A DNA stretch of 64,000 bases from an uncultured Porphyromonadaceae bacterium (GTDB taxonomy: Bacteria; Bacteroidota; Bacteroidia; Bacteroidales; Muribaculaceae). The stretch covers positions 14,315 to 78,314 of the forward strand of contig UQKE01000006.1 of assembly GCA_900541555.1 (NCBI GenBank), written 5' to 3'. Below the pieces are notes generated by a model that made no database searches, was not told the DNA's origin, and worked only from the letters and a program-made list of their open reading frames with translations. This document shows, in pieces, positions 55,672-63,871 of the stretch. The position numbers and the translations under genes were made by a program. How positions within the stretch are numbered: position 1 is the stretch's first letter; each line of letters begins with the position of its first letter.

Positions 55672-57522
55672 CTATTTTAATAATTTAGAGTTGAATGCTT
55701 GCAAAGTTTCCAACACATTGCTGCGAACATGAATAAAATTCATAATGCCTGCGGCTTTCAAGTCGTCGGTACATGCCGGATTGCCGGCTACCACAAATTC
55801 TGCACGACCGTCAAGCAGCTTGAATGCTTCCGGAGCATATTCTGCATATTCGTCGTCGCTCGAACATAGCACGACAATGTCTGCCTTTTTGTCCATGGCC
55901 GCATCGATTCCCTCTTTTACGGTTTCGAAACCTAAATTGTCTATGATTTCATAACCGGCACATGCAAAGAAATTGGACGAGAATTGAGCACGGGCAAGAC
56001 GCATTGCCAAATTGCCAATTGTCAACATAAACACTTTCGGGCGGACTGCCGATTTTTCCGTGGCAAGGCGCAATGCCTCGAAGTCGCTTGCTGCCCGTTC
56101 GGTCGGGATGCCGCCTTGACCGTTTTCATGAGCGCAACCGCAACCGCATTTTCCATCAATTTCGATTTTGTCGCCTGCCTTTTCCGTAAAGTTCGGGAAT
56201 TGGTTCGTGCCAAGCAACGATTCTTTCCGTCGAGCCACGTCGGCATGACGTTTTTGCGAGGTCTCGCGAATCTGGCTTTGAATGTTGCCATTTTTCAATG
56301 CTGCATAAAATCCGCCGCCATCTTCTATTTCGAGGAACAACTTCCAAGCTGCATCGGCAATCGAAACAGTCAATGTTTCCACATAATACGAACCTCCTGC
56401 CGGATCTGTGATTTTATCCAAATGGCTTTCTTCTTTCAAAAGCAATTGCTGATTGCGTGCAAGTCTTTCAGAGAAATCGTCCGGTTGCTTGTATTGAGCG
56501 TCGAAAGGAGTAACCGTAATCGAATCCACCCCTGCCAAAGCGGCCGACATCGTTTCCGTCTGCGTGCGCAGCAAATTGACATAAGCATCGAATATCGTTT
56601 GGTTGAATCGAGTAGTCGTCGCATGCACCTTCATCTTGCAAGCGCAGTCGCATTTCGGGCCATATTGCTTCACGATTTGCGCCCAAAGCATGCGCGCAGC
56701 CCTGAATTTGGCAATTTCCATAAAGTAATTGGAAGTGATGCCCATGTTGAATTTTATGCGTTTTGCCGCTTCGTCGACGGGAACGCCTGCATCTGTCAAT
56801 TGCGACATCCATTCATTACCCCATGCCAATGCATAACCGAGTTCTTGAGCGATATATGCGCCTGCATCGCTAAGCAATGCAGTGTCGACCGTAAATATCC
56901 GAAGGTTTTTCACCGGAGCGGCTATTTCGACAAGCTCTTTCGACAATTCTTGAATATTGCCGTCGAAGTCAACACCATGTTTCAAAAGACGCACAAACGG
57001 ATCAAATTTGACAGAACCGTTAAATGTATCTGCACAACCGGCCGTTTGAACATACTCCACAAGCGATTTTGTTGCCGCTACTGCATGTTTCGGGCATGTT
57101 TCCAAGTTGATTTCCACTTTCGCCAAATCGATTCCGGACAACAATTCCGACATTGCAGCAACCGTCATTTCTGTTTTGTGCAACTTAAATCCAAGCGACG
57201 TCACGCCTTTCGTCAACAAGTCTTTTGCTTTTGCATTGGCTCCGGCGAGATCGTCGACAGAAATATTTTGGCGAATAAGCCATTCGTTGTCCGCACGAGT
57301 GCCTCTCACATACGGAAATTCGCCCGGCAATGAATCCGTCGTTTTCAAATCGGCTATGTCCTCTTTCCTATACATCGGTTGGACATTAAAGCCCTCGTTT
57401 GTCCGCCACACCAATTTCTTGTCGAAATCAGCGCCTTTCAAATCGGCAATGACTTTTGCCTTCCATGTTTCCGTCGAAATAGGCGGAAATTGGTCGAACA
57501 ATTTTTCTCTGTTTTCAGCCAT
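55672..57522 (-). CDS. mutA: Methylmalonyl-CoA mutase small subunit
   Basis: The 616-residue product is homologous to MutB ([33 protein letters not shown]) but lacks the DxHxxG cobalamin motif in its C-terminal domain (the equivalent stretch reads MLTIGNLAMRLARAQF), as expected for the non-catalytic partner of the heterodimer. An unusual cysteine-rich stretch (GKCGCGCAHENGQGG, about 470-485) lies in the linker between the domains, and another CDCACK near 295. It precedes mutB in the operon. Confidence 0.95.
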   Translation of the reverse strand: MAENREKLFDQFPPISTETWKAKVIADLKGADFDKKLVWRTNEGFNVQPMYRKEDIADLKTTDSLPGEFPYVRGTRADNEWLIRQNISVDDLAGANAKAKDLLTKGVTSLGFKLHKTEMTVAAMSELLSGIDLAKVEINLETCPKHAVAATKSLVEYVQTAGCADTFNGSVKFDPFVRLLKHGVDFDGNIQELSKELVEIAAPVKNLRIFTVDTALLSDAGAYIAQELGYALAWGNEWMSQLTDAGVPVDEAAKRIKFNMGITSNYFMEIAKFRAARMLWAQIVKQYGPKCDCACKMKVHATTTRFNQTIFDAYVNLLRTQTETMSAALAGVDSITVTPFDAQYKQPDDFSERLARNQQLLLKEESHLDKITDPAGGSYYVETLTVSIADAAWKLFLEIEDGGGFYAALKNGNIQSQIRETSQKRHADVARRKESLLGTNQFPNFTEKAGDKIEIDGKCGCGCAHENGQGGIPTERAASDFEALRLATEKSAVRPKVFMLTIGNLAMRLARAQFSSNFFACAGYEIIDNLGFETVKEGIDAAMDKKADIVVLCSSDDEYAEYAPEAFKLLDGRAEFVVAGNPACTDDLKAAGIMNFIHVRSNVLETLQAFNSKLLK

Positions 57523-57738
57523 AGTTTTTTGTTATGAGTTTAGAGTTTATATTGTATTTCAAATGTCTTGATTTCAAACACACAAAATTAGTAATTTAAT
57601 TTTTCAAATTCATGAAAAATCTCCATAATTAATGCGCGCGTCGGGAAATGACGATTTTCAAGCCGGCAAACATCTCATTTTTAATGTTCAAAAACATAAA
57701 TATTTTCACCCGTGCACTCATTCAGGGATTTGTTTTAG
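57523..57738. other. AT-rich intergenic stretch upstream of mutA
   Basis: No gene was recognised. It contains the mutA -7 box and otherwise only AT-rich sequence before the repeat array begins near 57739. Confidence 0.5.
57593..57600 (-). promoter_or_regulatory. -7 box TAATTTTG for mutA-mutB
   Basis: Minus-strand TAATTTTG matches TAnnTTTG, about 70 bp before the mutA ATG. No good -33 was seen. Confidence 0.45.
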
Positions 57739-57896
57739 AGCCTTTAATTAAAACAGGCTACGTTTCGGCAATACAAATTGAGCAAGCTCTTTGCATTGCG
57801 CTCAACCCCTACATTACCTTTAAATAAGATAGGCTGCGTTTCGGCAATACAAATTGAGCAAGCTCTTTGCATTGCGCTCAACTTGCACTACCTTTG
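57739..57896 (+). repeat. Tandem promoter-bearing repeat array upstream of rodA (two units plus remnant, period 76 bp)
   Basis: GAGCAAGCTC recurs at 57780 and 57856, exactly 76 bp apart. The units share AGGCTnCGTTTCGGCAATACAAATTG (split: AGGCT at the left, then CGTTTCGGCAATAC) and the right arm GCTCTTTGCATTGC. The first unit carries a decayed -7 (TACCTTTA, 57815-57822), the second a consensus one. A remnant -7-like AGCCTTTA at 57739-57746 is again 76 bp upstream, suggesting an older third unit. Same family and period as the udk array. Confidence 0.85.
57866..57896 (+). promoter_or_regulatory. rodA promoter in the proximal repeat unit (TTTG-N19-TACCTTTG)
   Basis: TTTG at 57866-57869 and TACCTTTG at 57889-57896. 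The upstream unit has TTTG-N21-TACCTTTA, so the proximal spacer is 2 bp shorter, as in the udk array. The transcript would start near 57901. Confidence 0.72.
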
Positions 57897-57903
57897 CAGC
57901 GGC

Positions 57904-57966
57904 ATGCGAGTCGAATGCGAGGATGCTAGCCATTTCAATATTTCCTTCGGGGTGCAATTCCGTTAA
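57904..57966 (+). other. Possible 20-codon leader ORF before rodA
   Basis: An ATG at 57904 opens 20 codons (MRVECEDASHFNISFGVQFR) ending in TAA at 57964-57966, 5 bp before the rodA ATG. It lies just downstream of the expected transcription start. There is no independent support that it is translated. Confidence 0.25.
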
Positions 57967-57971
57967 AAACA

Positions 57972-59429
57972 ATGACATACGGTACGTCAAATCAATCCAT
58001 ATTCAAAAAAATAGATCTGCCGATCGTTTTAACCTACTTGCTGCTTGTCGTCGCCGGTGCAATTAGCATTTATGCTGCCAGTTATGATTTCGACAACGCA
58101 AGCATGCTCGACTTTTCCGAATTTTCCGGCAAACAATTTTGCTGGATCGGCTTATCCATCGTGATCGGAGTGGCCATTCTGCTTGTCGACAATTGGTTTT
58201 TCGAAACTTATGCCTATGTCATATACTTGATTGTCATGCTTTTATTGGTCGTTACGATTTTCGTGGCGCCCGACATTAAAGGTTCGCATTCATGGATTGT
58301 GCTCGGCCCTGTCAGTTTGCAACCTGCTGAATTTGCAAAATTCGCGACAGCACTTGCGCTTGCTAAGCTGTTCAATTCTTACAATTTCTCATTAAATGCC
58401 AAATTAGGGAACTATATAAAAGCCCTCGGCATTATATTGCTCCCCATTTTTCTCATTTTATTGCAAAATGAAACCGGCTCCGCGCTCGTGTTCTTCGCTC
58501 TCGTGTTTGTCTTATATCGGGAAGGCATGAGCGGCCTCGTCCTATTTGCAGGATTGACGGCAATTGTCATTTTCGTCGTTTGCCTTAAATATTCGTCGAC
58601 AGAAATACTTGGCATGCCCGGAGGCGAGTTCATTGCCCTCGCAATTATCTTGGGAATCATTTTGGGGATGACAGCGTATTATTGCAAATCGATCATCACC
58701 ACAAGAAATGTATTGCTCATATACGCGATATGCGCAGGGGCGTATTTCCTTGCCGTGGCATTAGGCGCCGACCTCAATGGGCGCATATTGCTTTTCGGGA
58801 CAATGATTGCCGTTTTCGCATACTTTTTATGGACGTTGTTGCGAAAAGAAGCAAAAAAGCTATTGCTGATAATCACCTTTGCCCTGTCGTCTGTCGCTTT
58901 CCTATATTCCGTCAATTATGTTTTTTCCGACATTCTCGAGCAACATCAGCAAATGCGCATCAAAGTTGCCCTTGGCATTGAAGAAGATATTCGCGGCGCC
59001 GGCTACAACGTCAACCAGTCGAAAATCGCAATCGGGTCTGGCGGTTTTTTAGGCAAAGGCTTTTTGAACGGGACTCAAACGAAACTGAAATATGTCCCCG
59101 AACAGCACACCGACTTCATTTTCTGCACAATTGGAGAAGAAGAAGGCTTCGTCGGGTCGGCAGCCGTACTGCTTGCCTTCTTGTTTTTAATATTGAGAAT
59201 CATCAAAATCGCAGAACGGCAACGGACCTCATTCGGGCGCGTCTATGCCTATTGCGTTGCCTCTTATTTTATCCTTCATATCGGCATCAACATTGGAATG
59301 GTCATCGGCCTGTGTCCCGTCATCGGCATTCCGCTCCCATTTTTCAGCTATGGGGGGTCTGCCCTATGGGGATTTACCATTCTGATTTTTACGCTGCTGA
59401 AAATCGACGCTTCCCGTAACGAATATTAG
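57972..59429 (+). CDS. rodA: RodA/FtsW family peptidoglycan glycosyltransferase (RodA-like)
   Basis: SEDS proteins polymerise lipid II into glycan strands with a partner class B PBP. The 485-residue product has about ten membrane helices and SEDS motifs: GSHSWIVLGPVSLQPAEFAKFA (split; Trp and Glu-Phe-Lys region near 110-125), GSALVF, the QSKIAIGSGGFLGKGFLNG loop (about 350-368), EQHTDFIFCTIGEE (about 375-388) and GIPLPFFSYGGSALW near the C-terminus. RodA rather than FtsW is suggested by length and the periplasmic loop, but this is not certain. The gene stands alone, away from any mre or pbp gene, behind the repeat promoters. Its stop overlaps the convergent miaA stop. Confidence 0.88.
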   Translation: MTYGTSNQSIFKKIDLPIVLTYLLLVVAGAISIYAASYDFDNASMLDFSEFSGKQFCWIGLSIVIGVAILLVDNWFFETYAYVIYLIVMLLLVVTIFVAPDIKGSHSWIVLGPVSLQPAEFAKFATALALAKLFNSYNFSLNAKLGNYIKALGIILLPIFLILLQNETGSALVFFALVFVLYREGMSGLVLFAGLTAIVIFVVCLKYSSTEILGMPGGEFIALAIILGIILGMTAYYCKSIITTRNVLLIYAICAGAYFLAVALGADLNGRILLFGTMIAVFAYFLWTLLRKEAKKLLLIITFALSSVAFLYSVNYVFSDILEQHQQMRIKVALGIEEDIRGAGYNVNQSKIAIGSGGFLGKGFLNGTQTKLKYVPEQHTDFIFCTIGEEEGFVGSAAVLLAFLFLILRIIKIAERQRTSFGRVYAYCVASYFILHIGINIGMVIGLCPVIGIPLPFFSYGGSALWGFTILIFTLLKIDASRNEY

Positions 59430-60340
59430 CGCTCCAACAACCGGCACACCTCGGCAACAAATTGCTCGTCTGCCATGTCGTATGGCAGCCAATGGATCTT
59501 AAACCCTCGGCGCTCCATGCCGCGAAACCACGTCATCTGACGTTTGGCAAATTGATGTATCGCTATTTCAAGCAAGGATTTCATTTCGGCATACGGCATT
59601 GCTCCTGTCGCATAGGCTGTCACATATTTATATTCCAGCCCGTAATAAGTCAAATCGTCGGCCGACACTCTCGACGCCAGCAATTGCTCGACTTCCTCCA
59701 CCATGCCGCCTTGCAAACGCTCGTCCAAACGTTTTGAAATCCGCGCCCGACGCGCATCCCTGTCAATGTCAATGCCTACAATCAATGCGTCCTCTTTGCG
59801 GCTCGGCACTGTTTCCATCGCCAAATCCGGATGCTGCTCATAATATTTTTGTATTTCAATTGCACGGATTGCACGTTTTTTAGTATCCACGTCCGTCGTA
59901 TTGTGCAGCGTTTTCATTTGCGCAAGCATTTCCGTCAATTCCTCCAAAGAATATCGAGCCAGTTCAGCTCGCAGAATTTTATCCTCCGGCACTTCCGGCA
60001 ATCGCAATCCATTCAACACCGACTCTATGTACAATCCCGTCCCGCCACACAAAATTGGATACCGTCCTTTTTCGCGTATCGACCGGCATGCGGCTTCATA
60101 ATCTCTCAAATATTCATACAAGTTATATTTATAACCGGCAGGACATATATCAATCAAATGATAGGCCACCGATTGATATTCACACAAATCCTTTCCCGTC
60201 CCGATATCCATGCCTTTGTACACCTGACGCGAATCGGCGCTGATTATCTCTCCGCCAATCCGTTGCGCCAATGCCACCGCTTTATGAGTCTTCCCCGAGG
60301 CAGTCGGGCCTAATACCACTATCAATCGTTTGCCGTCCAT
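59426..60340 (-). CDS. miaA: tRNA dimethylallyltransferase
   Basis: MiaA adds dimethylallyl to A37 of tRNAs reading UNN codons. The 304-residue product has the P-loop VVLGPTASGKTHKAV (about 8-22), ISADSRQVYKGMDIGTGK (about 33-50), CGGTGLYIESVLNGL (about 98-112) and the C-terminal KRQMTWFRGM motif (about 268-277). It is last in the operon DPP-IV / 435-residue membrane protein / miaA. Its stop shares bases with that of rodA. Confidence 0.96.
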   Translation of the reverse strand: MDGKRLIVVLGPTASGKTHKAVALAQRIGGEIISADSRQVYKGMDIGTGKDLCEYQSVAYHLIDICPAGYKYNLYEYLRDYEAACRSIREKGRYPILCGGTGLYIESVLNGLRLPEVPEDKILRAELARYSLEELTEMLAQMKTLHNTTDVDTKKRAIRAIEIQKYYEQHPDLAMETVPSRKEDALIVGIDIDRDARRARISKRLDERLQGGMVEEVEQLLASRVSADDLTYYGLEYKYVTAYATGAMPYAEMKSLLEIAIHQFAKRQMTWFRGMERRGFKIHWLPYDMADEQFVAEVCRLLER

Positions 60341-60350
60341 TTCTTTATGT

Positions 60351-61658
60351 TCAATTCAATCCATCTATATAACGATGCCACGCTTTTTTCAACGTATAGA
60401 ACGACACATCTTTATTAAATCGCGACAAAAGCATCCACCGATTGTCGCTGAAATCCACTTCCGCATGTTTCAACTCCGACAAAGAAAACGACGGCTTATA
60501 GCCTTTTATCAATATCTTCTTTTTGCCATTGGGGAAATAAAGCTTGGAAGTTTGCATCACCGTATAAATTCTGTGGAATTCGGAACAAACAAGACGTGAA
60601 AAGCCATGAGAAAAATTTTGCTCCAATTCCGGTTTCGACAGCCATAAGCCTCGCTTGCCCGTCTTTTCCTCATATTGCCTTATTTCCGACTTGTCGTCGG
60701 CAAAATACAAATAGTGCTCTATGCTTCGCCGATTTATAGGGTCAATCGTTCCATAACAAAACCTGAGAGTGTCATTGTCCGGCGATCCTCCAAGCATGTC
60801 GGCCATGTATCGTTGCGCCGTTCGATGCGAAACCTCATCGTCGAAAGGCTCTGTAAATACAAAAGGCGTATCTTTAATCCCCTCGTTTTCCACAAAATAC
60901 ACCTTCTCATCTTTAATCACAAGTATTCGGATTAATTTGAATTTTCCTTCAAATGGCAATTTTTCTTCGGCCTCTTTTTCCCTGAGCGTCCCTACCAATG
61001 AATAACGGAAACGCATGTACAAAATATCGGCGACCATAAGTGCCAATGGGACGTAGATGCTGACAATCTTTGCAAGAATCGAATCCGGAGTCTTATAAAA
61101 GCCGATTGCAACCGGAGCAAAAGTCAAGACAGCCACCAACCCCGACATTTTCAGCAAACGCCGATACAAGTAACGCGTTTCGCTCGCATAAATATGCCCT
61201 AACACCTCCCGCTCTTGCGGCATGCCGTTTCGCAACAAGCAAGCCGTGCAAAACGTATTGCTCCATTGACGTCTCGACATTGCGCCGGCAACAACCAAAT
61301 ACAGGACAGCCAAATAAAAAAACGAATGTCGCCGCATTTCCAACTGCCAAAAAACGCCAAGGTTCTCATTTACATAACGAGCGGCGACATACAATATCGC
61401 CGCAAAAAAAGTATAACCCAGCAAAACTCTTGCCGACATGTAAGGCACCAATGCGCACTCCGTTTTTCGGGTGCGAGTTTTCCTTACATGAGAGAATAAG
61501 AACAGCGATATGAGCAACGACAAAAACGGCAACAATTCAGCCGGCAAAAGCAAACCCGCGACAGGGACAACCGCAACTGCCGTTATCCCTATCGCGTAAT
61601 TTCGCCAAATCGAAGTTGCAGAACAACTGCATACGTTATTACACTTACTCTCTCTCAA
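60351..61658 (-). CDS. Unrecognised membrane protein with cytoplasmic C-terminal domain
   Basis: I do not recognise this 435-residue protein. The N-terminal half has about six hydrophobic segments (about 20-55 as two, 75-90, 110-128, 170-187, 198-215). The C-terminal half (about 225-435) is soluble and mixed alpha/beta, with FVENEGIKDTPFVF, RYMADMLGG, RFCYGTIDPINRRSIEHYLYF and a basic end. Near the N-terminus is a Cys cluster (CNNVCSC). The only available start before residue 73 is a TTG, 8 bp after the DPP-IV stop and preceded by ACAGG. It sits between the DPP-IV gene and miaA, with 10 bp to miaA. A role in the envelope is all that can be suggested. Confidence 0.7.
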   Translation of the reverse strand: MRESKCNNVCSCSATSIWRNYAIGITAVAVVPVAGLLLPAELLPFLSLLISLFLFSHVRKTRTRKTECALVPYMSARVLLGYTFFAAILYVAARYVNENLGVFWQLEMRRHSFFYLAVLYLVVAGAMSRRQWSNTFCTACLLRNGMPQEREVLGHIYASETRYLYRRLLKMSGLVAVLTFAPVAIGFYKTPDSILAKIVSIYVPLALMVADILYMRFRYSLVGTLREKEAEEKLPFEGKFKLIRILVIKDEKVYFVENEGIKDTPFVFTEPFDDEVSHRTAQRYMADMLGGSPDNDTLRFCYGTIDPINRRSIEHYLYFADDKSEIRQYEEKTGKRGLWLSKPELEQNFSHGFSRLVCSEFHRIYTVMQTSKLYFPNGKKKILIKGYKPSFSLSELKHAEVDFSDNRWMLLSRFNKDVSFYTLKKAWHRYIDGLN

Positions 61659-61666
61659 ACCTGTTT

Positions 61667-63847
61667 TTATTTATCCATTACATTCCTTGCAAAGAAATCC
61701 ATTACTTTCATATACAAGGCATATCGTGTTTCACAACCATTTATAAAATGGTTCTTATTTGGATAAACCATCATATCTATGATTTTGTTCAATGATGTAG
61801 CTTGAGAAACGAATTCAAAGGTATTGGCAATATGCACATTATCGTCGGCCGTGCCCGACACAAGCATCAAGCGCCCCGTCAGATTGCCGATTCTGTTCAA
61901 CGTCGAACTGTTCGCATAGCCTTGCGAATTTTGCTGGGGCGTGCGCATAAACCGCTCCGAATAGATCGAATCATAGAATCGCCAGTCCGTGACAGGTGCC
62001 ACAGCCACTCCTGCAACATAAGGATTCCCCTTCGCAGTCATTGCCATAATTGTTTCATAGCCGCCATAGCTCCAACCGAAAATGCCAATCCGCGAAGCGT
62101 CGACATAAGGCAGTCGCCCCGCATATTCCGCTGCTGCGATTTGGTCTTCCGTCTCCAATTGCCCCAAATTTTGATAGACCTTCGAAGTGAAGGCTTTCCC
62201 GCGGCCACCTGTGCCACGACCGTCGACACATACGATGACATAACCGCTTTCCGCAGCATAGTGCATCCAATCCAGTTCCCAACGGTTAAGCACCAATTGC
62301 GCGCCGGGACCGCTATATTGATACATGATTGCCGGATATTTTTTCGACGCGTCGAAATCTGCCGGCTTCATGATATAGCCGTTCAGCGTGTCGCCTGCCG
62401 CATTGGCCATCTTGAAAAATTCTTTGGAAGGCATCCTTCCGGCATATTTCTCGGCATAAGCGGCATTCATTTCTATTTTTCTCACCTCTTTTCCCTTTGC
62501 ATTGCAAAGCACATAGGTGGTTGGCGTCTGGATGTCGCTGTACTTCCACACATAATAAGTGTGCGTCGCATTAAATTCGGCCGACGACGTTCCTGTTTGC
62601 GGCGACAGCAAGCGAACGTTGCCTTTCACGTCGACGCTGCTTATCGTGCGATCCAACGGACTGCCCGAAGTGGATTGGAAATAAAACATCCCGCTGTTTG
62701 AATCCCATCCATAGAAATCGGTCACTTCCCACGCGCCTTTTGTCAGCTGCCGCATCAGGCTGCCGGCATTCGAATATTGGTAGAGGTGGCGATAGCCGTC
62801 GCGCTCGCTGGCCACTACAAAGAAATTATCATAGTATGTCGTCATTTCCGTCAGCGCGGGATCTATCCATGTGTCCGACTTGTCGGAATAGACCAATTTG
62901 GCTATGGCCGAACGCGGATTCACGGCATACAATCGCAAATCGTTTTGATTCCGATTGAGCGTGTTCACCATCAACCGTTCCGGCGTTCGCCCGAATTCAA
63001 TTTTGCATACATACCCATCATGGTCCAACGGCACATTCATCGTTTTCAACTGGCGGGTTTCCACATCGTAGCTAACCACCGAAACATCAGAATTTTGTTC
63101 ACCCGCCACAGGATATTTGTAAGAAAATGTCCCCGGATAATAAACATACTCGTCCATGACGTCGCACGAGCCGCGATAGAGCGGCAAATCGTACATTTTC
63201 ACGTTCGATTCATTCCACTTCACGAATGCAAGCATTTTGCTGTCGGGCGACCATGCGAGCGACGAAAGCATTCCGAATTCTTCCTGATACACCCAATCCG
63301 GCACGCCGTTGGTCACTTCGTTCTTTTTTCCGTCTTTCGTCACAGCCACTTCCGTGCCGTAATCGATTTTTGCCACATAGATATTGTTGTCTCTCACGAA
63401 TGCCACCATTCGGCTGTCGGGCGAAAAGACCGGCACTTCTTGCATCCCGTTTTCCGACAACGGCCGGATATTGTTTCGCGCTATGTCATACAAATAGTAT
63501 GATGCTTTGAACGAATGGCGGTAGATCGGTTCGGAATCCGTATAAAGCAACATCAATTTTTCGTTGGGAGAAACAATAAATCCCTCCCACGATTCGACGT
63601 CGCAATCACGAAGTTTGGCGGTGGACATCACCACTGCGAGTTGCTTTCCGGTTTTATAGTCATATCGAACCACATCCTTCCCGTCGTCCGACAATGAAAG
63701 ATACGTTTCTCCGCTTTGTTCCGAAACATATTGTGCCGGAGCAGCCGGCGAAGTTTCCAAAGAACACTCGCGCAACGACAATTTTTGCGCGCCGACCGTG
63801 GCTGACGATGCCGCCACTATTGCTGAAATCAAAATTGCTCTGTACAT
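61667..63847 (-). CDS. Exported S9B dipeptidyl-peptidase IV family protein
   Basis: The ATG at 63847 begins a signal peptide (MYRAILISAIVAASSATVGAQ) and fits the -7 box 16 bp upstream; the longer frame from 63877 starts at a TTG inside the repeat. The 726-residue product has an N-terminal beta-propeller (about 30-470; VFSPDSRMVAFVRDNNIYV, LAWSPDSKMLAFVKWNE) and an alpha/beta-hydrolase domain (about 480-726) with nucleophile Ser in GWSYGGYE, Asp in SGTADDNVH and His in YPNKNHF. The propeller DWVYQEEF motif holds the Glu pair that binds the substrate N-terminus in DPP-IV. It would release Xaa-Pro or Xaa-Ala dipeptides in the periplasm. Confidence 0.93.
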   Translation of the reverse strand: MYRAILISAIVAASSATVGAQKLSLRECSLETSPAAPAQYVSEQSGETYLSLSDDGKDVVRYDYKTGKQLAVVMSTAKLRDCDVESWEGFIVSPNEKLMLLYTDSEPIYRHSFKASYYLYDIARNNIRPLSENGMQEVPVFSPDSRMVAFVRDNNIYVAKIDYGTEVAVTKDGKKNEVTNGVPDWVYQEEFGMLSSLAWSPDSKMLAFVKWNESNVKMYDLPLYRGSCDVMDEYVYYPGTFSYKYPVAGEQNSDVSVVSYDVETRQLKTMNVPLDHDGYVCKIEFGRTPERLMVNTLNRNQNDLRLYAVNPRSAIAKLVYSDKSDTWIDPALTEMTTYYDNFFVVASERDGYRHLYQYSNAGSLMRQLTKGAWEVTDFYGWDSNSGMFYFQSTSGSPLDRTISSVDVKGNVRLLSPQTGTSSAEFNATHTYYVWKYSDIQTPTTYVLCNAKGKEVRKIEMNAAYAEKYAGRMPSKEFFKMANAAGDTLNGYIMKPADFDASKKYPAIMYQYSGPGAQLVLNRWELDWMHYAAESGYVIVCVDGRGTGGRGKAFTSKVYQNLGQLETEDQIAAAEYAGRLPYVDASRIGIFGWSYGGYETIMAMTAKGNPYVAGVAVAPVTDWRFYDSIYSERFMRTPQQNSQGYANSSTLNRIGNLTGRLMLVSGTADDNVHIANTFEFVSQATSLNKIIDMMVYPNKNHFINGCETRYALYMKVMDFFARNVMDK

Positions 63848-63863
63848 CTCCAATATTTTTTTG

Positions 63864-63871
63864 CAAATATA
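63864..63871 (-). promoter_or_regulatory. -7 box TATATTTG for the DPP-IV operon
   Basis: Minus-strand TATATTTG matches TAnnTTTG, 16 bp before the ATG. A TTTG in the right arm of the repeat's dyad lies 23 bp upstream, slightly longer spacing than consensus. Confidence 0.6.

Noticed and set aside
55984..57333. 449-codon open frame opposite mutA
   Set aside because: Antisense shadow of an intact mutA; Cys/His/Phe-rich composition and no recognisable domain.
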